NCBI GenBank assembly: GCA_964556225.1
Contig: CAZKVJ010000022.1
Span: 1-51,652 of the forward strand
Origin: CAZKVJ01 sp964556225
Lineage (GTDB): Bacteria > Actinomycetota > Acidimicrobiia > Acidimicrobiales > Ilumatobacteraceae
Length of the DNA stretch: 51,652 nucleotides
Direction of reading: 5' to 3'
Part shown: positions 17,411 to 25,816 of the stretch, piece after piece
Layout: every line of letters starts with the position of its first letter
Position numbering within the stretch: position 1 is the stretch's first letter
Translations under genes and position numbers: made by a program
The notes under the pieces: model-generated
The model's database searches: none
The model's input: the letters and a program-made list of their open reading frames with translations, nothing else
Told to the model about the DNA's origin: nothing

Positions 17411-17863
17411 ATGAGCACCACGTACGAGATCCGTGTCGCCGACGCCGTCACCCCCGATCTGATCGAGGCGTTCCGCCGCCTCGTGCCCCAGCTGTCGAAG
17501 AGCTCGCCGCCGCCGACGGAGGCCCAGCTGGCCGAGATGGTCGCCGCCGAGGCCAACGACATCGTCGTGGCTCAGGAGCCGGATGGGCGCATCCTCGGCT
17601 GCCTGACGCTCATCACGTTCCGCATCCCGACCGGCATCCGCTGCTGGATCGAGGACGTCGTCGTCGACGAGGCCGCCCGCGGTCGCGGCGTCGGCGAGGC
17701 CCTCAACCGCTTCACGATCGAGCTGGCCCACTCGAAGGGGGCCCGTACCCTCGATCTCACCAGCCGCCCGTCACGCGAGGCCGCCAACCGGCTGTACCAG
17801 CGGCTCGGGTTCGTGCGCCGCGACAGCAACGTCTACCGCTTCGACTGGGGTGCCGCCGACTGA
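17411..17863 (+). CDS. GNAT N-acetyltransferase
   Basis: This 150-residue GCN5-related acetyltransferase transfers acetyl from acetyl-CoA. The CoA pyrophosphate loop reads RGRGVGEALNRF near residue 94, after the beta-4 strand CWIEDVVVDEAA. The C terminus has the standard REAANRLYQRLGFVRRDSNV. Its relatives in actinobacteria are annotated only generally, so the acceptor is unknown. It is divergent from the PAC2 gene. Confidence 0.88.
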   Translation: MSTTYEIRVADAVTPDLIEAFRRLVPQLSKSSPPPTEAQLAEMVAAEANDIVVAQEPDGRILGCLTLITFRIPTGIRCWIEDVVVDEAARGRGVGEALNRFTIELAHSKGARTLDLTSRPSREAANRLYQRLGFVRRDSNVYRFDWGAAD

Positions 17864-17890
17864 CCTCGAGGTGCCGGACCCACGGGGAAA

Positions 17891-18484
17891 TCAGGGGGTG
17901 AGGAGGTCCTCGGCGGCTTGGCGGACCTGCCAGTCGCGGTCGGTGAGGGCGCGCTGCAGGGCAGCGTCGACCTCGGGGCCGTCGAAGGGGGCGAGGGCCA
18001 GGACCGCCCGCCGCCGCACGGCGGGCTTGTCGGTGCAGCCGGCCAGGATCGCTGGCAGTCCGGCGGGGTCGCCGATCGCGCCGAGTGCTGCCACTGCGGC
18101 CTCGCGCACCAGCGGGTCGGTGTGGCCGGTCGCCAGGGTGGAGAGCCGGTCGACGACGACCGGGTCGGCGTGGCCGTGCTCACCGAGCGCCCAGGCGGCG
18201 ACCTCGACCACGCTCGGATCGGGGTCGCCGAGCACCACCAGCAGGTCGACGTCCGGGTGCCGGGCGGCGAGCTCGGCGGCGCGCCGTCGAACCGACGGGT
18301 CGGCGTCGGCGAGCGCCCGCTGCAGCTCGCCGGTGCCGAGGACGCCCAAGCGCTCCAGCGCGCCGAGACCCACCGCGCGAACGGAGGCGTCAGGGTCGTC
18401 GCACGCGGCACGGGCCGTCGTGACGTCGCCGGTGTGACCGGCCACGGCTGCGGCCCGCCGGCGGGCCGCAACCGGCGACGTCAC
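17891..18484 (-). CDS. HEAT-repeat protein
   Basis: This protein of about 197 residues is made of five or so tandem helical repeats of about 31 residues, each with a D-P-V-R-x-x-A pattern: DDPDASVRAVGLGALERLG, DADPSVRRRAAELAARHPD, GDPDPSVVEVAAWALGEHG, DPLVREAAVAALGAIGDP, DKPAVRRRAVLALAP and TDRDWQVRQAAEDLL. This is the PBS-lyase/HEAT scaffold fold, generally a protein-binding surface. The GTG start at 18484 overlaps the stop of the upstream membrane protein gene, making a two-gene operon. The open frame continues far upstream on this strand as antisense of other genes, which is not coding. Confidence 0.8.
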   Translation of the reverse strand: MTSPVAARRRAAAVAGHTGDVTTARAACDDPDASVRAVGLGALERLGVLGTGELQRALADADPSVRRRAAELAARHPDVDLLVVLGDPDPSVVEVAAWALGEHGHADPVVVDRLSTLATGHTDPLVREAAVAALGAIGDPAGLPAILAGCTDKPAVRRRAVLALAPFDGPEVDAALQRALTDRDWQVRQAAEDLLTP

Positions 18485-18807
18485 CGCAGACGTCCGGTGA
18501 CCGTGGTGACGAGCCAGGCGACACCGACCGCGGTGGCCACCGCGGCCAGCGCACCGCCCACCACCGTGATCACCCCGAGCCCTCCGGCGGCGACGATCCG
18601 CCGCCACAGCGGCGTGCGGCGGTAGATCCGCGCGTCGCGATGGTCGACGGGTACCACCACCGGCTGTCCCCGATGGTTCAGCGCGATGGCGCGCCGGTCG
18701 CGTGGAGTCGGGCGCCAGGCTCTGGCAGGCTTTCGCCGCCCTGACAGCAGCAGGGCCACGATCGCCAGCCCGACAACGAGGGCGGCGCGGGTGGAGAGCT
18801 CGGTCAT
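18481..18807 (-). CDS. Small two-helix membrane protein
   Basis: This protein of about 108 residues has one hydrophobic helix at the N terminus (AALVVGLAIVALLLSG), a basic cytosolic loop (RRKPARAWRPTPRDRRAIAL), and a second helix near the C terminus (GGLGVITVVGGALAAVATAV). ATG 18807 or GTG 18813 is the start. The ATG shares bases with the divergent ATG of the Lon/PDZ protein (CATG at 18805-18808), so at least one of the two annotated starts may really lie further inside its gene. It is coupled to the HEAT-repeat gene. Confidence 0.65.
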   Translation of the reverse strand: MTELSTRAALVVGLAIVALLLSGRRKPARAWRPTPRDRRAIALNHRGQPVVVPVDHRDARIYRRTPLWRRIVAAGGLGVITVVGGALAAVATAVGVAWLVTTVTGRLR

Positions 18808-19993
18808 GGACACGTCGAACGAAATGGTATCCCCTGTTGGCGCAGCGCCCGGCGCGCCGGGAGCCCCGCCGGCCCCGGCCCGCTACGCCGACGACGCTCG
18901 CGCCCCGGACCACCGGCACCACTGGTGGGCACTGCCGGTGCTGACCATCGGCGGGCTGTTGCTGGTGGTCACCCTCGGGGCGGCGTTCGTGCCGCTGCAG
19001 CGCTGGGCCGTGGCACCGGGTTCCGCCCAAGCGGTGGCCGACCGGGTCGAGTTCGACGACGTGGCGCGCTACGAGTCCGACGGCGACGTCCTGTTCGTGA
19101 CCGCGAGCGGCCCGCAGCTCAGCGCGCTGGAGTCCGTGGTCGGCTGGGTCGACCCGAACATCGAGGTGCAGACGTACGAGGAGAAGTTCGGACCACGCAC
19201 CCCGGCCGAGCAGCAGGAGATCGGGTTCCAGGCGATGATCTCCTCCAAGCAGACGGCGGAGTACGTGGCCTTCTCCCGCCTGGGGTTCCCCACGGAGCTC
19301 GTCCCAGGACCCGCCGCCGTGTCCGAGGTCATCTGCCCGGACGTGAGACCGGAGCTGGGGGCGTGCAACGTTCTCGACGTCGGCGACACCATCGAGGCCA
19401 TCGACGGCACCCTGACCCCGGTGCTCGACGACGTCCCGGCGGCCATCGAGGGCAAGGCACCCGGCGATCAGGTCGTGCTGACCGTGCGTCCGCACGCCGC
19501 CGACACCACCGAGGAGCGCACCGTCGAGCTGATCGCCAGTCCGGACGACCCGGCCAAGACGATCGTCGGCTTCGTGCCGGCCGACACCCGCACCGTCGAG
19601 CTGCCCTTCGAGGTCGACATCGACACCGACCGCATCGGCGGGCCGTCGGCTGGGCTGGCGTTCACGCTCACCCTGCTCGACGAGCTGACCCCCGGGTCGC
19701 TCACCGGCGGCGAGGTGGTGGCCGCCACGGGCACGATCGACACCGAGGGCAACGTCGGGGCGATCGGCGCCCTGCCGCAGAAGACCCTCGCCGTCATCGA
19801 TGCCGGCGCGAAGGTCTTCTTGGTGCCGACGGCGCAGGGTGAGGAGGAGATCGCCCGGGTGCAGGAGCTGGCCGGTGACCGGCTGCGAGTCGTGCCCGTG
19901 GCCACCCTCGACGAGGCGCTCGCCGTGCTGGCCGAGCTCGGCGGCAACGCACTGGAGCTCGGTACACCGGGCGCCGACTGGCCCACCGCCTGA
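18806..19993 (+). CDS. Membrane-anchored PDZ/Lon-like serine protease (YlbL family)
   Basis: This 395-residue protein has a cytosolic Pro/Ala-rich start, one transmembrane helix (about residues 45-67, LPVLTIGGLLLVVTLGAAFV), an extracellular domain, a PDZ domain (LDVGDTIEAIDGTLTPVLDD near 200), and a C-terminal Lon-type S16 protease domain. The catalytic serine is in IGGPSAGLAFTL near 275 and the lysine in ALPQKTLAV about 45 residues later, the expected Ser-Lys dyad. YlbL-like proteins cleave membrane or secreted substrates; the YlbL of Bacillus subtilis degrades a cell-division inhibitor. An alternative ATG lies 21 bases downstream. It stands upstream of the DivIVA-domain gene, also a division-related context. 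Confidence 0.85.
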   Translation: MDTSNEMVSPVGAAPGAPGAPPAPARYADDARAPDHRHHWWALPVLTIGGLLLVVTLGAAFVPLQRWAVAPGSAQAVADRVEFDDVARYESDGDVLFVTASGPQLSALESVVGWVDPNIEVQTYEEKFGPRTPAEQQEIGFQAMISSKQTAEYVAFSRLGFPTELVPGPAAVSEVICPDVRPELGACNVLDVGDTIEAIDGTLTPVLDDVPAAIEGKAPGDQVVLTVRPHAADTTEERTVELIASPDDPAKTIVGFVPADTRTVELPFEVDIDTDRIGGPSAGLAFTLTLLDELTPGSLTGGEVVAATGTIDTEGNVGAIGALPQKTLAVIDAGAKVFLVPTAQGEEEIARVQELAGDRLRVVPVATLDEALAVLAELGGNALELGTPGADWPTA

Positions 19994-20059
19994 GCGGCCC
20001 CGGCGCCCGCCAGCGAGGAATGACACGTCTGGCATGCCCGGCGGGCCTACGCTCGGCGC

Positions 20060-21934
20060 GTGGCCGCATCCTCTCCGCGCCCTGATCCCGCCTCGCCGGC
20101 GTCGATCGCCGGAGCGTCGTTCGACACCGCTCGGAAGGGCTACGACACGCAGCGCGTCGGCGATTTCCTGAAGGCCGTCTCGCAGGAGATGACCCGTCTC
20201 ATCGAGGCCAACCGCCAGCTCGAGCGCGAGGCAGCCGAGCTGCGCCAGCGCGTGCGCAACATGCCCGACGAGCTCGACGAGGCCACCGTCACCCGCCTGC
20301 TCGGCGAGGAGGCGGCGAAGATCCTGTCGGCGGCGCGCGAGGCCGCTCAGCAGACTCGGGCCCGGGCCGACGAAGCGGCGGCGCGTGTGGTGCGCGAGGC
20401 GACCGACGAAGCGACCCGCCTGCGTGAGGCCGCCGAGCTCGATGCGGCCCGCCGGCGCTCCGACGCCGCGGCCGACGCCGAGTCGGAGCTGGAGATGGCC
20501 AAGCAGCAGGGCCGCGAGATGGTGGAGGAGGCACGGGCGTACCGGGAGCGGGTGCTCAGCGAACTGGCGCGCCGGCGCGACCTGGCCCGCCAGCAGATCG
20601 AGCAGCTCGAGCACGGGCGCGATCGGCTCCTCGATGCCTTCCAGCGGGCGCGCGCGGCGGCCGACGAGGTGGTGGTCGAGGTCGGCGCGCTCCAGAGCGC
20701 GACCGACGAGGACTTCGACCTCCGCCCGACCACGGGCCCGGTGCCGGTGACGCCCACCGCCCGGCCGCCGGAACCCGAGGCCGAGGCTGCTGGTCCCGAG
20801 GCCGCCGAGGTCGAGCTGGTCGAGCTGGTCGACGAGGTCGAGGCGGAAGCCGTCGGCGGCTCGACGGCCGAGCCCGAGGCACCGGCCGAGATCTACGACG
20901 TCGAGCACGAGGCGCCGTCGGAGCCGGTCATCCCCACGAGCGAGGGCTTCGTGGTGGTCGAGGGCGTGGCGCCGCTCGAGGACACGACGGTCATCGCCAT
21001 GCCCGAGCGTGACAGCAGCGGCGACGAGCCGCCGGGCGAAGGCCCCGTCGCCCCGGTCGTGTCGTTGTTCGCCGGCGAGGTCGACCGAGTCAGCGGCGAG
21101 CCGCGTGACGAGGTCGGCGACATCTTCGCCAAGCTCCGGGCCGCCAGCGCCGAGACCGTGGCGCGCGAGGCCAACGCCAGTGCCGGCGGGGTCGCCGTGG
21201 CCGAGGTGACGGCGGCCGAGGCTGCGGCGCAGGACGCCGAGGCGGCGCTCGAGGTCGACGCCGACAGCCCCTTCGCCCGGCGTGACGAGGTGCTCGTGCC
21301 GCTCATCGTCGGCATCGGTCGCAAGCTGAAGCGGGTGCTGGCCGACGAGCAGAACGAGGTACTCGACGCCCTTCGCCGGTCGCGCAAGGTGAGGGGCGTC
21401 GACGACATCCTCCCGGCTCTCGCCGAGCAGGTCGCCCGATACCGAGCGTCGATCGACGCCGAGCTGCGCAGCGCCGCCCTCGCCGGCGCCAAGTCGCTCT
21501 CGGAGCAGTCGGAGCGGTCGCTGCGAGCCACCATCGACAAGTCCGCTGCCCTCGCCAACCTGGCCGGGGCGATCGAGGCCGACGTGGTGGCGCCGCTGCG
21601 CGAGCGCGTCGAGCGCAGCGTCGAGCAGAGCGGTGGTGATCCCGACGATCTGGCCACCCTCGTGCGTGGGATCTATCGCGAGTGGAAGACGCAGCGCATC
21701 GACGAGGTCGTCGACGACCTAGCGCACACCGCGTACGGCAACGGGGCCTACGCCGTGCTGGCCCCTGGCACCTCGGTGTGCTGGCTGGTCGACCCCCACG
21801 GGCCGCCCTGCCCCGATGCCGAGGACAACGCGCTGGCCGGCGCCACGCCCTGTGGCGACGCCTTCCCCACCGGGCACTCGCACCCGCCCGTGCACGCCGG
21901 GTGCCGATGCCTCCTGGGCAACGCCCCGCAGTAG
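20060..21934 (+). CDS. DivIVA-domain coiled-coil protein with phage-head-like C terminus
   Basis: This 624-residue protein opens with a DivIVA-like N-terminal motif (SFDTARKGYDTQRVGDFLKA, residues 20-39), which in DivIVA/Wag31 binds membrane at poles and septa. A long coiled coil rich in Ala/Glu/Arg follows (about 45-225), then an acidic Pro/Val/Glu linker (about 230-400), and a second helical domain (about 410-560). The last 80 residues read THTAYGNGAYAVL-like helix, then VCWLVDPHGPPCPDAEDNAL, PCGDAF and HPPVHAGCRCLL. That Cys-x-x-Cys-type and H-P-x-C-R-C pattern is a hallmark of SPP1 gp7/Mu F-like head-morphogenesis proteins. GTG 20060 is the start. Confidence 0.8.
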   Translation: MAASSPRPDPASPASIAGASFDTARKGYDTQRVGDFLKAVSQEMTRLIEANRQLEREAAELRQRVRNMPDELDEATVTRLLGEEAAKILSAAREAAQQTRARADEAAARVVREATDEATRLREAAELDAARRRSDAAADAESELEMAKQQGREMVEEARAYRERVLSELARRRDLARQQIEQLEHGRDRLLDAFQRARAAADEVVVEVGALQSATDEDFDLRPTTGPVPVTPTARPPEPEAEAAGPEAAEVELVELVDEVEAEAVGGSTAEPEAPAEIYDVEHEAPSEPVIPTSEGFVVVEGVAPLEDTTVIAMPERDSSGDEPPGEGPVAPVVSLFAGEVDRVSGEPRDEVGDIFAKLRAASAETVAREANASAGGVAVAEVTAAEAAAQDAEAALEVDADSPFARRDEVLVPLIVGIGRKLKRVLADEQNEVLDALRRSRKVRGVDDILPALAEQVARYRASIDAELRSAALAGAKSLSEQSERSLRATIDKSAALANLAGAIEADVVAPLRERVERSVEQSGGDPDDLATLVRGIYREWKTQRIDEVVDDLAHTAYGNGAYAVLAPGTSVCWLVDPHGPPCPDAEDNALAGATPCGDAFPTGHSHPPVHAGCRCLLGNAPQ

Positions 21935-21945
21935 CCTCCGCCCCC

Positions 21946-24834
21946 GTGCGGATCCCCTCCGACCTGCCGCCCCGACGCCGTCCGCGCGCCCGCAAGCGGA
22001 AGCGCTCGAACACCGGCCGCATCGTCGTCGGTGTCGTCCTGTCGGCGCTCGTGCTGCTGTTCGTGTCCGCACGCGGGGTCTCGTCGTTCTACGTCGACTA
22101 CCTGTGGTTCGACTCGGTGGGGCGCAACGATGTGTTCTGGGGCGTGCTGTGGTCGAAGGTCCAGCTGGCGTTGGGGTTCAGCCTGGCGTTCGTCCTGTTC
22201 GGGTTGGTCAGCACGATCGTCGCCGACCGCCTGGCGCCGAACGCCCTGCTCGAGACCGTCGACGACCGGGTGGTGGCGCGCTATCGCGCCCTGACCCGGC
22301 GCCAGCGGATGCTGCTGCGCACGCTCGTCGTCGCCGTGCTCGGTTTCCTGGCCGGGTTGCCGGCGGCGTCGCAGTGGGAGTCGTGGCTGCTGTTCCGCAA
22401 CAGCCGCAGCTTCGGGGTCAGCGACCCGCTGTTCGACGTCGACGTCGGCTTCTACGTGTTCCGGCTGCCGTTCCTGCAGTTCCTGGTGAGCTGGCTGTTC
22501 GCGGCGTTCGTGATGGTGAGCCTGCTCACCGCCGGTGCCTACTACCTGAACGGCAGCATCCGGTTCCAGGGTGCGCCGCCGCGGGTGGCGCCGCACGTGA
22601 AGGTGCACCTGTCCGTGCTGTTCGCGGTGGCGGCGCTGCTCAAGGCCGCTGGCTACTGGCTCCAGCGCTTCGACCTGACCCGCTCCACGCGGGGCGTCGT
22701 CCAAGGCGCCACCTACACCGACGTCAATGCCCAGCTGCCGGTGCTGAACCTGCTGATCCTGGTGTCGCTCGCGATCGCCGTGCTGTTCCTCGTGAACATC
22801 CGCCAGAAGGGCTGGCGGCTCCCGGTGCTGGCCGTGGGCATCTGGGCCGTGGTGGCCGTGGTGGCCGGTGCGATCTACCCGGCGATCGTCCAGCGCTTCG
22901 TGGTGCAGCCCAACGTGTCCACGCGCGAGCTGCCGTACATCGACGACAACCTGGCCGCCACCCAGGCTGCCATGGACATCGCCGACGTCGAGACCGTGCC
23001 GTTCATGTCCGGCCAGGTCAGCTCGTCGGAGGTCGAGGCCGACCAAGCCGTGCTGCGCGACGTCCGGCTCCTCGACGCCGCCCAGATGCGCGACCGCTTC
23101 TCGCTCGACCAGGGCTTGCGGTCCTTCTACACGATCAACGACCTCGACGTGGACCGCTACGTGCTCGACGGCCGCGAGCAGCAGGTGATGGTGGCGGCCC
23201 GCGAGCTCAGCACCGCGAACATCCCCAACAACACGTGGGTGTCACGCCACCTGCTGTACACGCACGGATGCGGGCTGGTCGCCGCGCCCGCCAGCTCGGT
23301 CACCGACGACGGACGACCCGACTACGTCGAGCTCCCGATCGAGGAGCCGCGGATCTACTACGGCGAGGATCTGCCCTCCTACGCCGTGGTCGACACGGAC
23401 CAGGCCGAGCAGCCCTGCCCCGGCGCCGAGACCCAGCGCTACGAGGGCCTCGGCGGCGTGGAGCTGAACAGCGTCCTGCGGCGACTGGCGTTCGCGATCG
23501 ACTTCGGCGAGTACAACCTGTTCGGCAGCCGGCTCATCACCGGCGAGTCGCGGGTGATGATCGAGCGCGACGTGCGCGAACGGGTGCACGCCTTGGCGCC
23601 GTTCCTCGCCATCGATGCCGACCCGTACCCGGTCGAGCTCGACGGGCGGATCCTGTGGATCGTCGACACGTACACCACCACCAACCGGTACCCGTACGCG
23701 CAGCGGGCGAACACATCCCAGCTGAGCGGGGGCAGCGGGCTGGACACGTCGTTCAACTACGTGCGCAACAGCGTGAAGGCCGTGGTCGACGCCTATGACG
23801 GCTCGGTGACGTTCTACGTGGCCGACCCGAACGACCCGATCGTGCGGGCGTGGTCGGGGGCGTTCCCGGACCTGTTCACCCCAATGAGCGAGGCCCCCAC
23901 CGGTTTGGCCGAGCACTTCCGCTACCCGGAGGACCTGTTCCGGGTGCAGACCAACATCTACGGCAAGTACCAGTTCGACGACCCGAACGAGTTCTTCAAC
24001 CGCGACGCTGCGTGGAGCGTCGCCCAGGCGCCACCGCTGATCCCGGAGGCCACCAACGCCGCCGTCACCGACCCCGACGCCGTCGTCAGCGACTCGGTCG
24101 ACGTGGCCGACCCGAACGTCGAGCGCTTCGAGCCCTACTACACGATCTTCCACCCGCCCGGGGGTGGCGACCCGGAGTTCTCGATGCTGCGGCCGTTCGT
24201 GCCGTTCTCCACCGATGACAGCCGCAAGGAGCTGCGGGCGTTCATGACCGTTTCGAGCGCGCCGGACACGTACGGCAAGCTCACCGTGTACTCGGTCACC
24301 GACCCCCTCCCGCCCGGGCCGGCCACCGTGGCCGCCGAGATCGAGTCCACGCCGGAGATCTCCTCGGCGATCACCCTGCTCGACCAGCAGGGCTCCGACG
24401 TCGTGTTCGGCACGCTCCAGGTGCTACCGGTCGGCGACGGCCTGATCTACGTGCGCCCCCTGTACGTGCGACCGGACGACACCAACGCCAAGCAGGTGTT
24501 CCTGCGCCGGATGATCGCCTGGTACGACAACAGGGCCGTCATCGCGTCCACCCTCAGCGAGGCGATCAACCGCCTGTTCCCGTCCGCCGAATTGGACCTC
24601 GGCGACGTGGTGGGCGGCGACGGCGAGCCTGTCGAGCCGGACACGCCGAGCGAGCCCGCAGGCGACGAGACCGCCGCCGAGCTGCTGCTCAAGGCCGACA
24701 CGCTGTTCGAGGAGGCCGACGCCGCCCTCGCCGAGAACCCGCCGGACTTCGCCACGTACGCCGACAAGCAGGCCGAGGCCCGCGAGCTGCTCGAGCGGGC
24801 CCTCGCCCTTCTCGGCACCGACGCCTCCTCCTGA
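21946..24834 (+). CDS. UPF0182 family large membrane protein
   Basis: This 962-residue protein is characteristic of actinobacteria and cyanobacteria; its function is unknown. The N terminus is highly basic (PPRRRPRARKRKRSNTGR), followed by seven or so hydrophobic helices in the first 320 residues. These include the family's WFDSVGRNDVFWGVLWSK and FDVDVGFYVFRLPFLQFLVS. A large extracytoplasmic domain follows (YPAIVQRFVVQPN to the end), then an acidic Ala/Glu-rich tail. GTG 21946 starts 12 bases after the stop of the DivIVA-domain gene, so the two are probably one transcript. Confidence 0.92.
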   Translation: MRIPSDLPPRRRPRARKRKRSNTGRIVVGVVLSALVLLFVSARGVSSFYVDYLWFDSVGRNDVFWGVLWSKVQLALGFSLAFVLFGLVSTIVADRLAPNALLETVDDRVVARYRALTRRQRMLLRTLVVAVLGFLAGLPAASQWESWLLFRNSRSFGVSDPLFDVDVGFYVFRLPFLQFLVSWLFAAFVMVSLLTAGAYYLNGSIRFQGAPPRVAPHVKVHLSVLFAVAALLKAAGYWLQRFDLTRSTRGVVQGATYTDVNAQLPVLNLLILVSLAIAVLFLVNIRQKGWRLPVLAVGIWAVVAVVAGAIYPAIVQRFVVQPNVSTRELPYIDDNLAATQAAMDIADVETVPFMSGQVSSSEVEADQAVLRDVRLLDAAQMRDRFSLDQGLRSFYTINDLDVDRYVLDGREQQVMVAARELSTANIPNNTWVSRHLLYTHGCGLVAAPASSVTDDGRPDYVELPIEEPRIYYGEDLPSYAVVDTDQAEQPCPGAETQRYEGLGGVELNSVLRRLAFAIDFGEYNLFGSRLITGESRVMIERDVRERVHALAPFLAIDADPYPVELDGRILWIVDTYTTTNRYPYAQRANTSQLSGGSGLDTSFNYVRNSVKAVVDAYDGSVTFYVADPNDPIVRAWSGAFPDLFTPMSEAPTGLAEHFRYPEDLFRVQTNIYGKYQFDDPNEFFNRDAAWSVAQAPPLIPEATNAAVTDPDAVVSDSVDVADPNVERFEPYYTIFHPPGGGDPEFSMLRPFVPFSTDDSRKELRAFMTVSSAPDTYGKLTVYSVTDPLPPGPATVAAEIESTPEISSAITLLDQQGSDVVFGTLQVLPVGDGLIYVRPLYVRPDDTNAKQVFLRRMIAWYDNRAVIASTLSEAINRLFPSAELDLGDVVGGDGEPVEPDTPSEPAGDETAAELLLKADTLFEEADAALAENPPDFATYADKQAEARELLERALALLGTDASS

Positions 24835-24840
24835 CCCCTC

Positions 24841-24895
24841 CCCGTTCTGGTCCCAGGAAGTAGCGCTGAGCGCTACCACGTGCTGCCAGAACGGG
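24841..24895. terminator. Compound palindrome between convergent genes
   Basis: CCCGTTCTGG and its exact complement CCAGAACGGG (24886-24895) enclose a second hairpin, TAGCGC-TGA-GCGCTA (24861-24875). It sits 7 bases after the UPF0182 stop and 6 before the stop of the leftward coiled-coil gene, so it can end both transcripts. The right half (GTGCTGCCAGAACG) is nearly repeated at the very start of the window (8-21). Confidence 0.75.
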
Positions 24896-24900
24896 AGGTG

Positions 24901-25542
24901 TCAGCTGGAGCGCTGGCGCAGCTGGTCAGCGAGAAGCGCAAGCTCCTCACGGAACGCGATCTCGTAGCGGGCCTGCTCGGCGGCGAGGCGGACCTGACCG
25001 GTGCGCAGGCTCTCGATCTCCTCGCTCGGCGCACCGGCGACGGTGGTGATCACCGTGGCCCGGCGTTCGTTGAGCGCCTGCTCGAACTCGCTGGCCAGCT
25101 CGTCGAGCTGGTGCTCGATCTCGGCGGTCATCCCGCTGAGGCGCGCCTCGAACGACTCGACCCGCTCGTGAGCCCGCCGGTTCTCGTCGATCTGCGACTG
25201 GACCTGCGCGGCGATGCGTTCGACGCGCTCGCGCAGCTCGAAGGTGCTGGTGAGTGCTTGCGACGCGACGGAGTGCACGTCGTCGAGCGATGTGCGCGGC
25301 GCCGGCGCCGGGAGGGTGTGCTCCAGCAGGTGGGAGCCCTGGAGGCTCGGCGCGGCCCAGATGTCGGGGCCATGGTCCGCCTCGGCGCGCTGTAGGGACT
25401 GCTCGAGGCCGTTGATGCGCCGGAGGAGCTCGATGCGATCGCCGTGGGCAGCGTGCAGCTCGTTGCGGAGCATGGCCATCTCGTCGCGGACTGCGGCGAT
25501 CTCGGCGGGGTCGATCTTCGACTTGCGGCGGAAGGTCAGCAT
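24901..25542 (-). CDS. Coiled-coil protein of unknown function
   Basis: This 213-residue protein begins MLTFRRKSKIDPAEIAAVRD. Heptad-like helices lie at about residues 10-60 and 90-210 (for example LRNELHAAHGDRIELLRRIN and LDELASEFEQALNERRATVI), separated by a Pro-containing linker (LPAPAPRT). There is no signal peptide or membrane segment. It is transcribed away from the tRNA gene, whose 5' end is about 130 bases upstream. I recognise no named family; a structural or scaffolding role is inference only. Confidence 0.65.
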   Translation of the reverse strand: MLTFRRKSKIDPAEIAAVRDEMAMLRNELHAAHGDRIELLRRINGLEQSLQRAEADHGPDIWAAPSLQGSHLLEHTLPAPAPRTSLDDVHSVASQALTSTFELRERVERIAAQVQSQIDENRRAHERVESFEARLSGMTAEIEHQLDELASEFEQALNERRATVITTVAGAPSEEIESLRTGQVRLAAEQARYEIAFREELALLADQLRQRSS

Positions 25543-25669
25543 GGCGTCAAGGCGGGACGTTGGACCCGCCACGCACGGTAGTCATCGAGACGGCTGATCT
25601 GGTGGATGCTCACGGAGCGCGGGGTTGCGGGCCGCGGACGCCCTCGGTACCATCGACGGCACAACACGA

Positions 25670-25746
<77 letters not shown>

Positions 25747-25748
25747 AA

Positions 25749-25781
25749 GGCCCTGGTCAGACACCAAGTCTGAGCAGGGCC
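25749..25781 (+). terminator. Hairpin terminator after tRNA-fMet
   Basis: GGCCCTGGTCAGAC and GTCTGAGCAGGGCC enclose ACCAA, with a single mismatch in the stem, directly after the CCA end. The same hairpin follows att 2 and att 4, next to the other class A integrases, so it belongs to the element rather than to the original tRNA gene. Confidence 0.82.
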
Positions 25782-25798
25782 GCTTCGCGCTCCGGCTC

Positions 25799-25816
25799 GC
25801 TACCGTCCCGCTACCG
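25799..25816. repeat. Class A integrase arm-type repeats, left
   Basis: Two direct copies of GCTACCG 11 bases apart overlap the end of the integrase gene. Equivalent pairs are at 34166-34183 and 44371-44388 beside the other class A integrases. Binding by the integrase is inferred from position and regular spacing. Confidence 0.6.

Noticed and set aside
18485..20908. Very long leftward open frame continuing upstream of the HEAT-repeat gene
   Set aside because: It is antisense to the Lon-like and DivIVA-domain genes, both with clear domains; its translation is low-complexity Arg/Leu/Gly typical of GC-rich shadow frames. Only the HEAT part (17891-18484) is kept.
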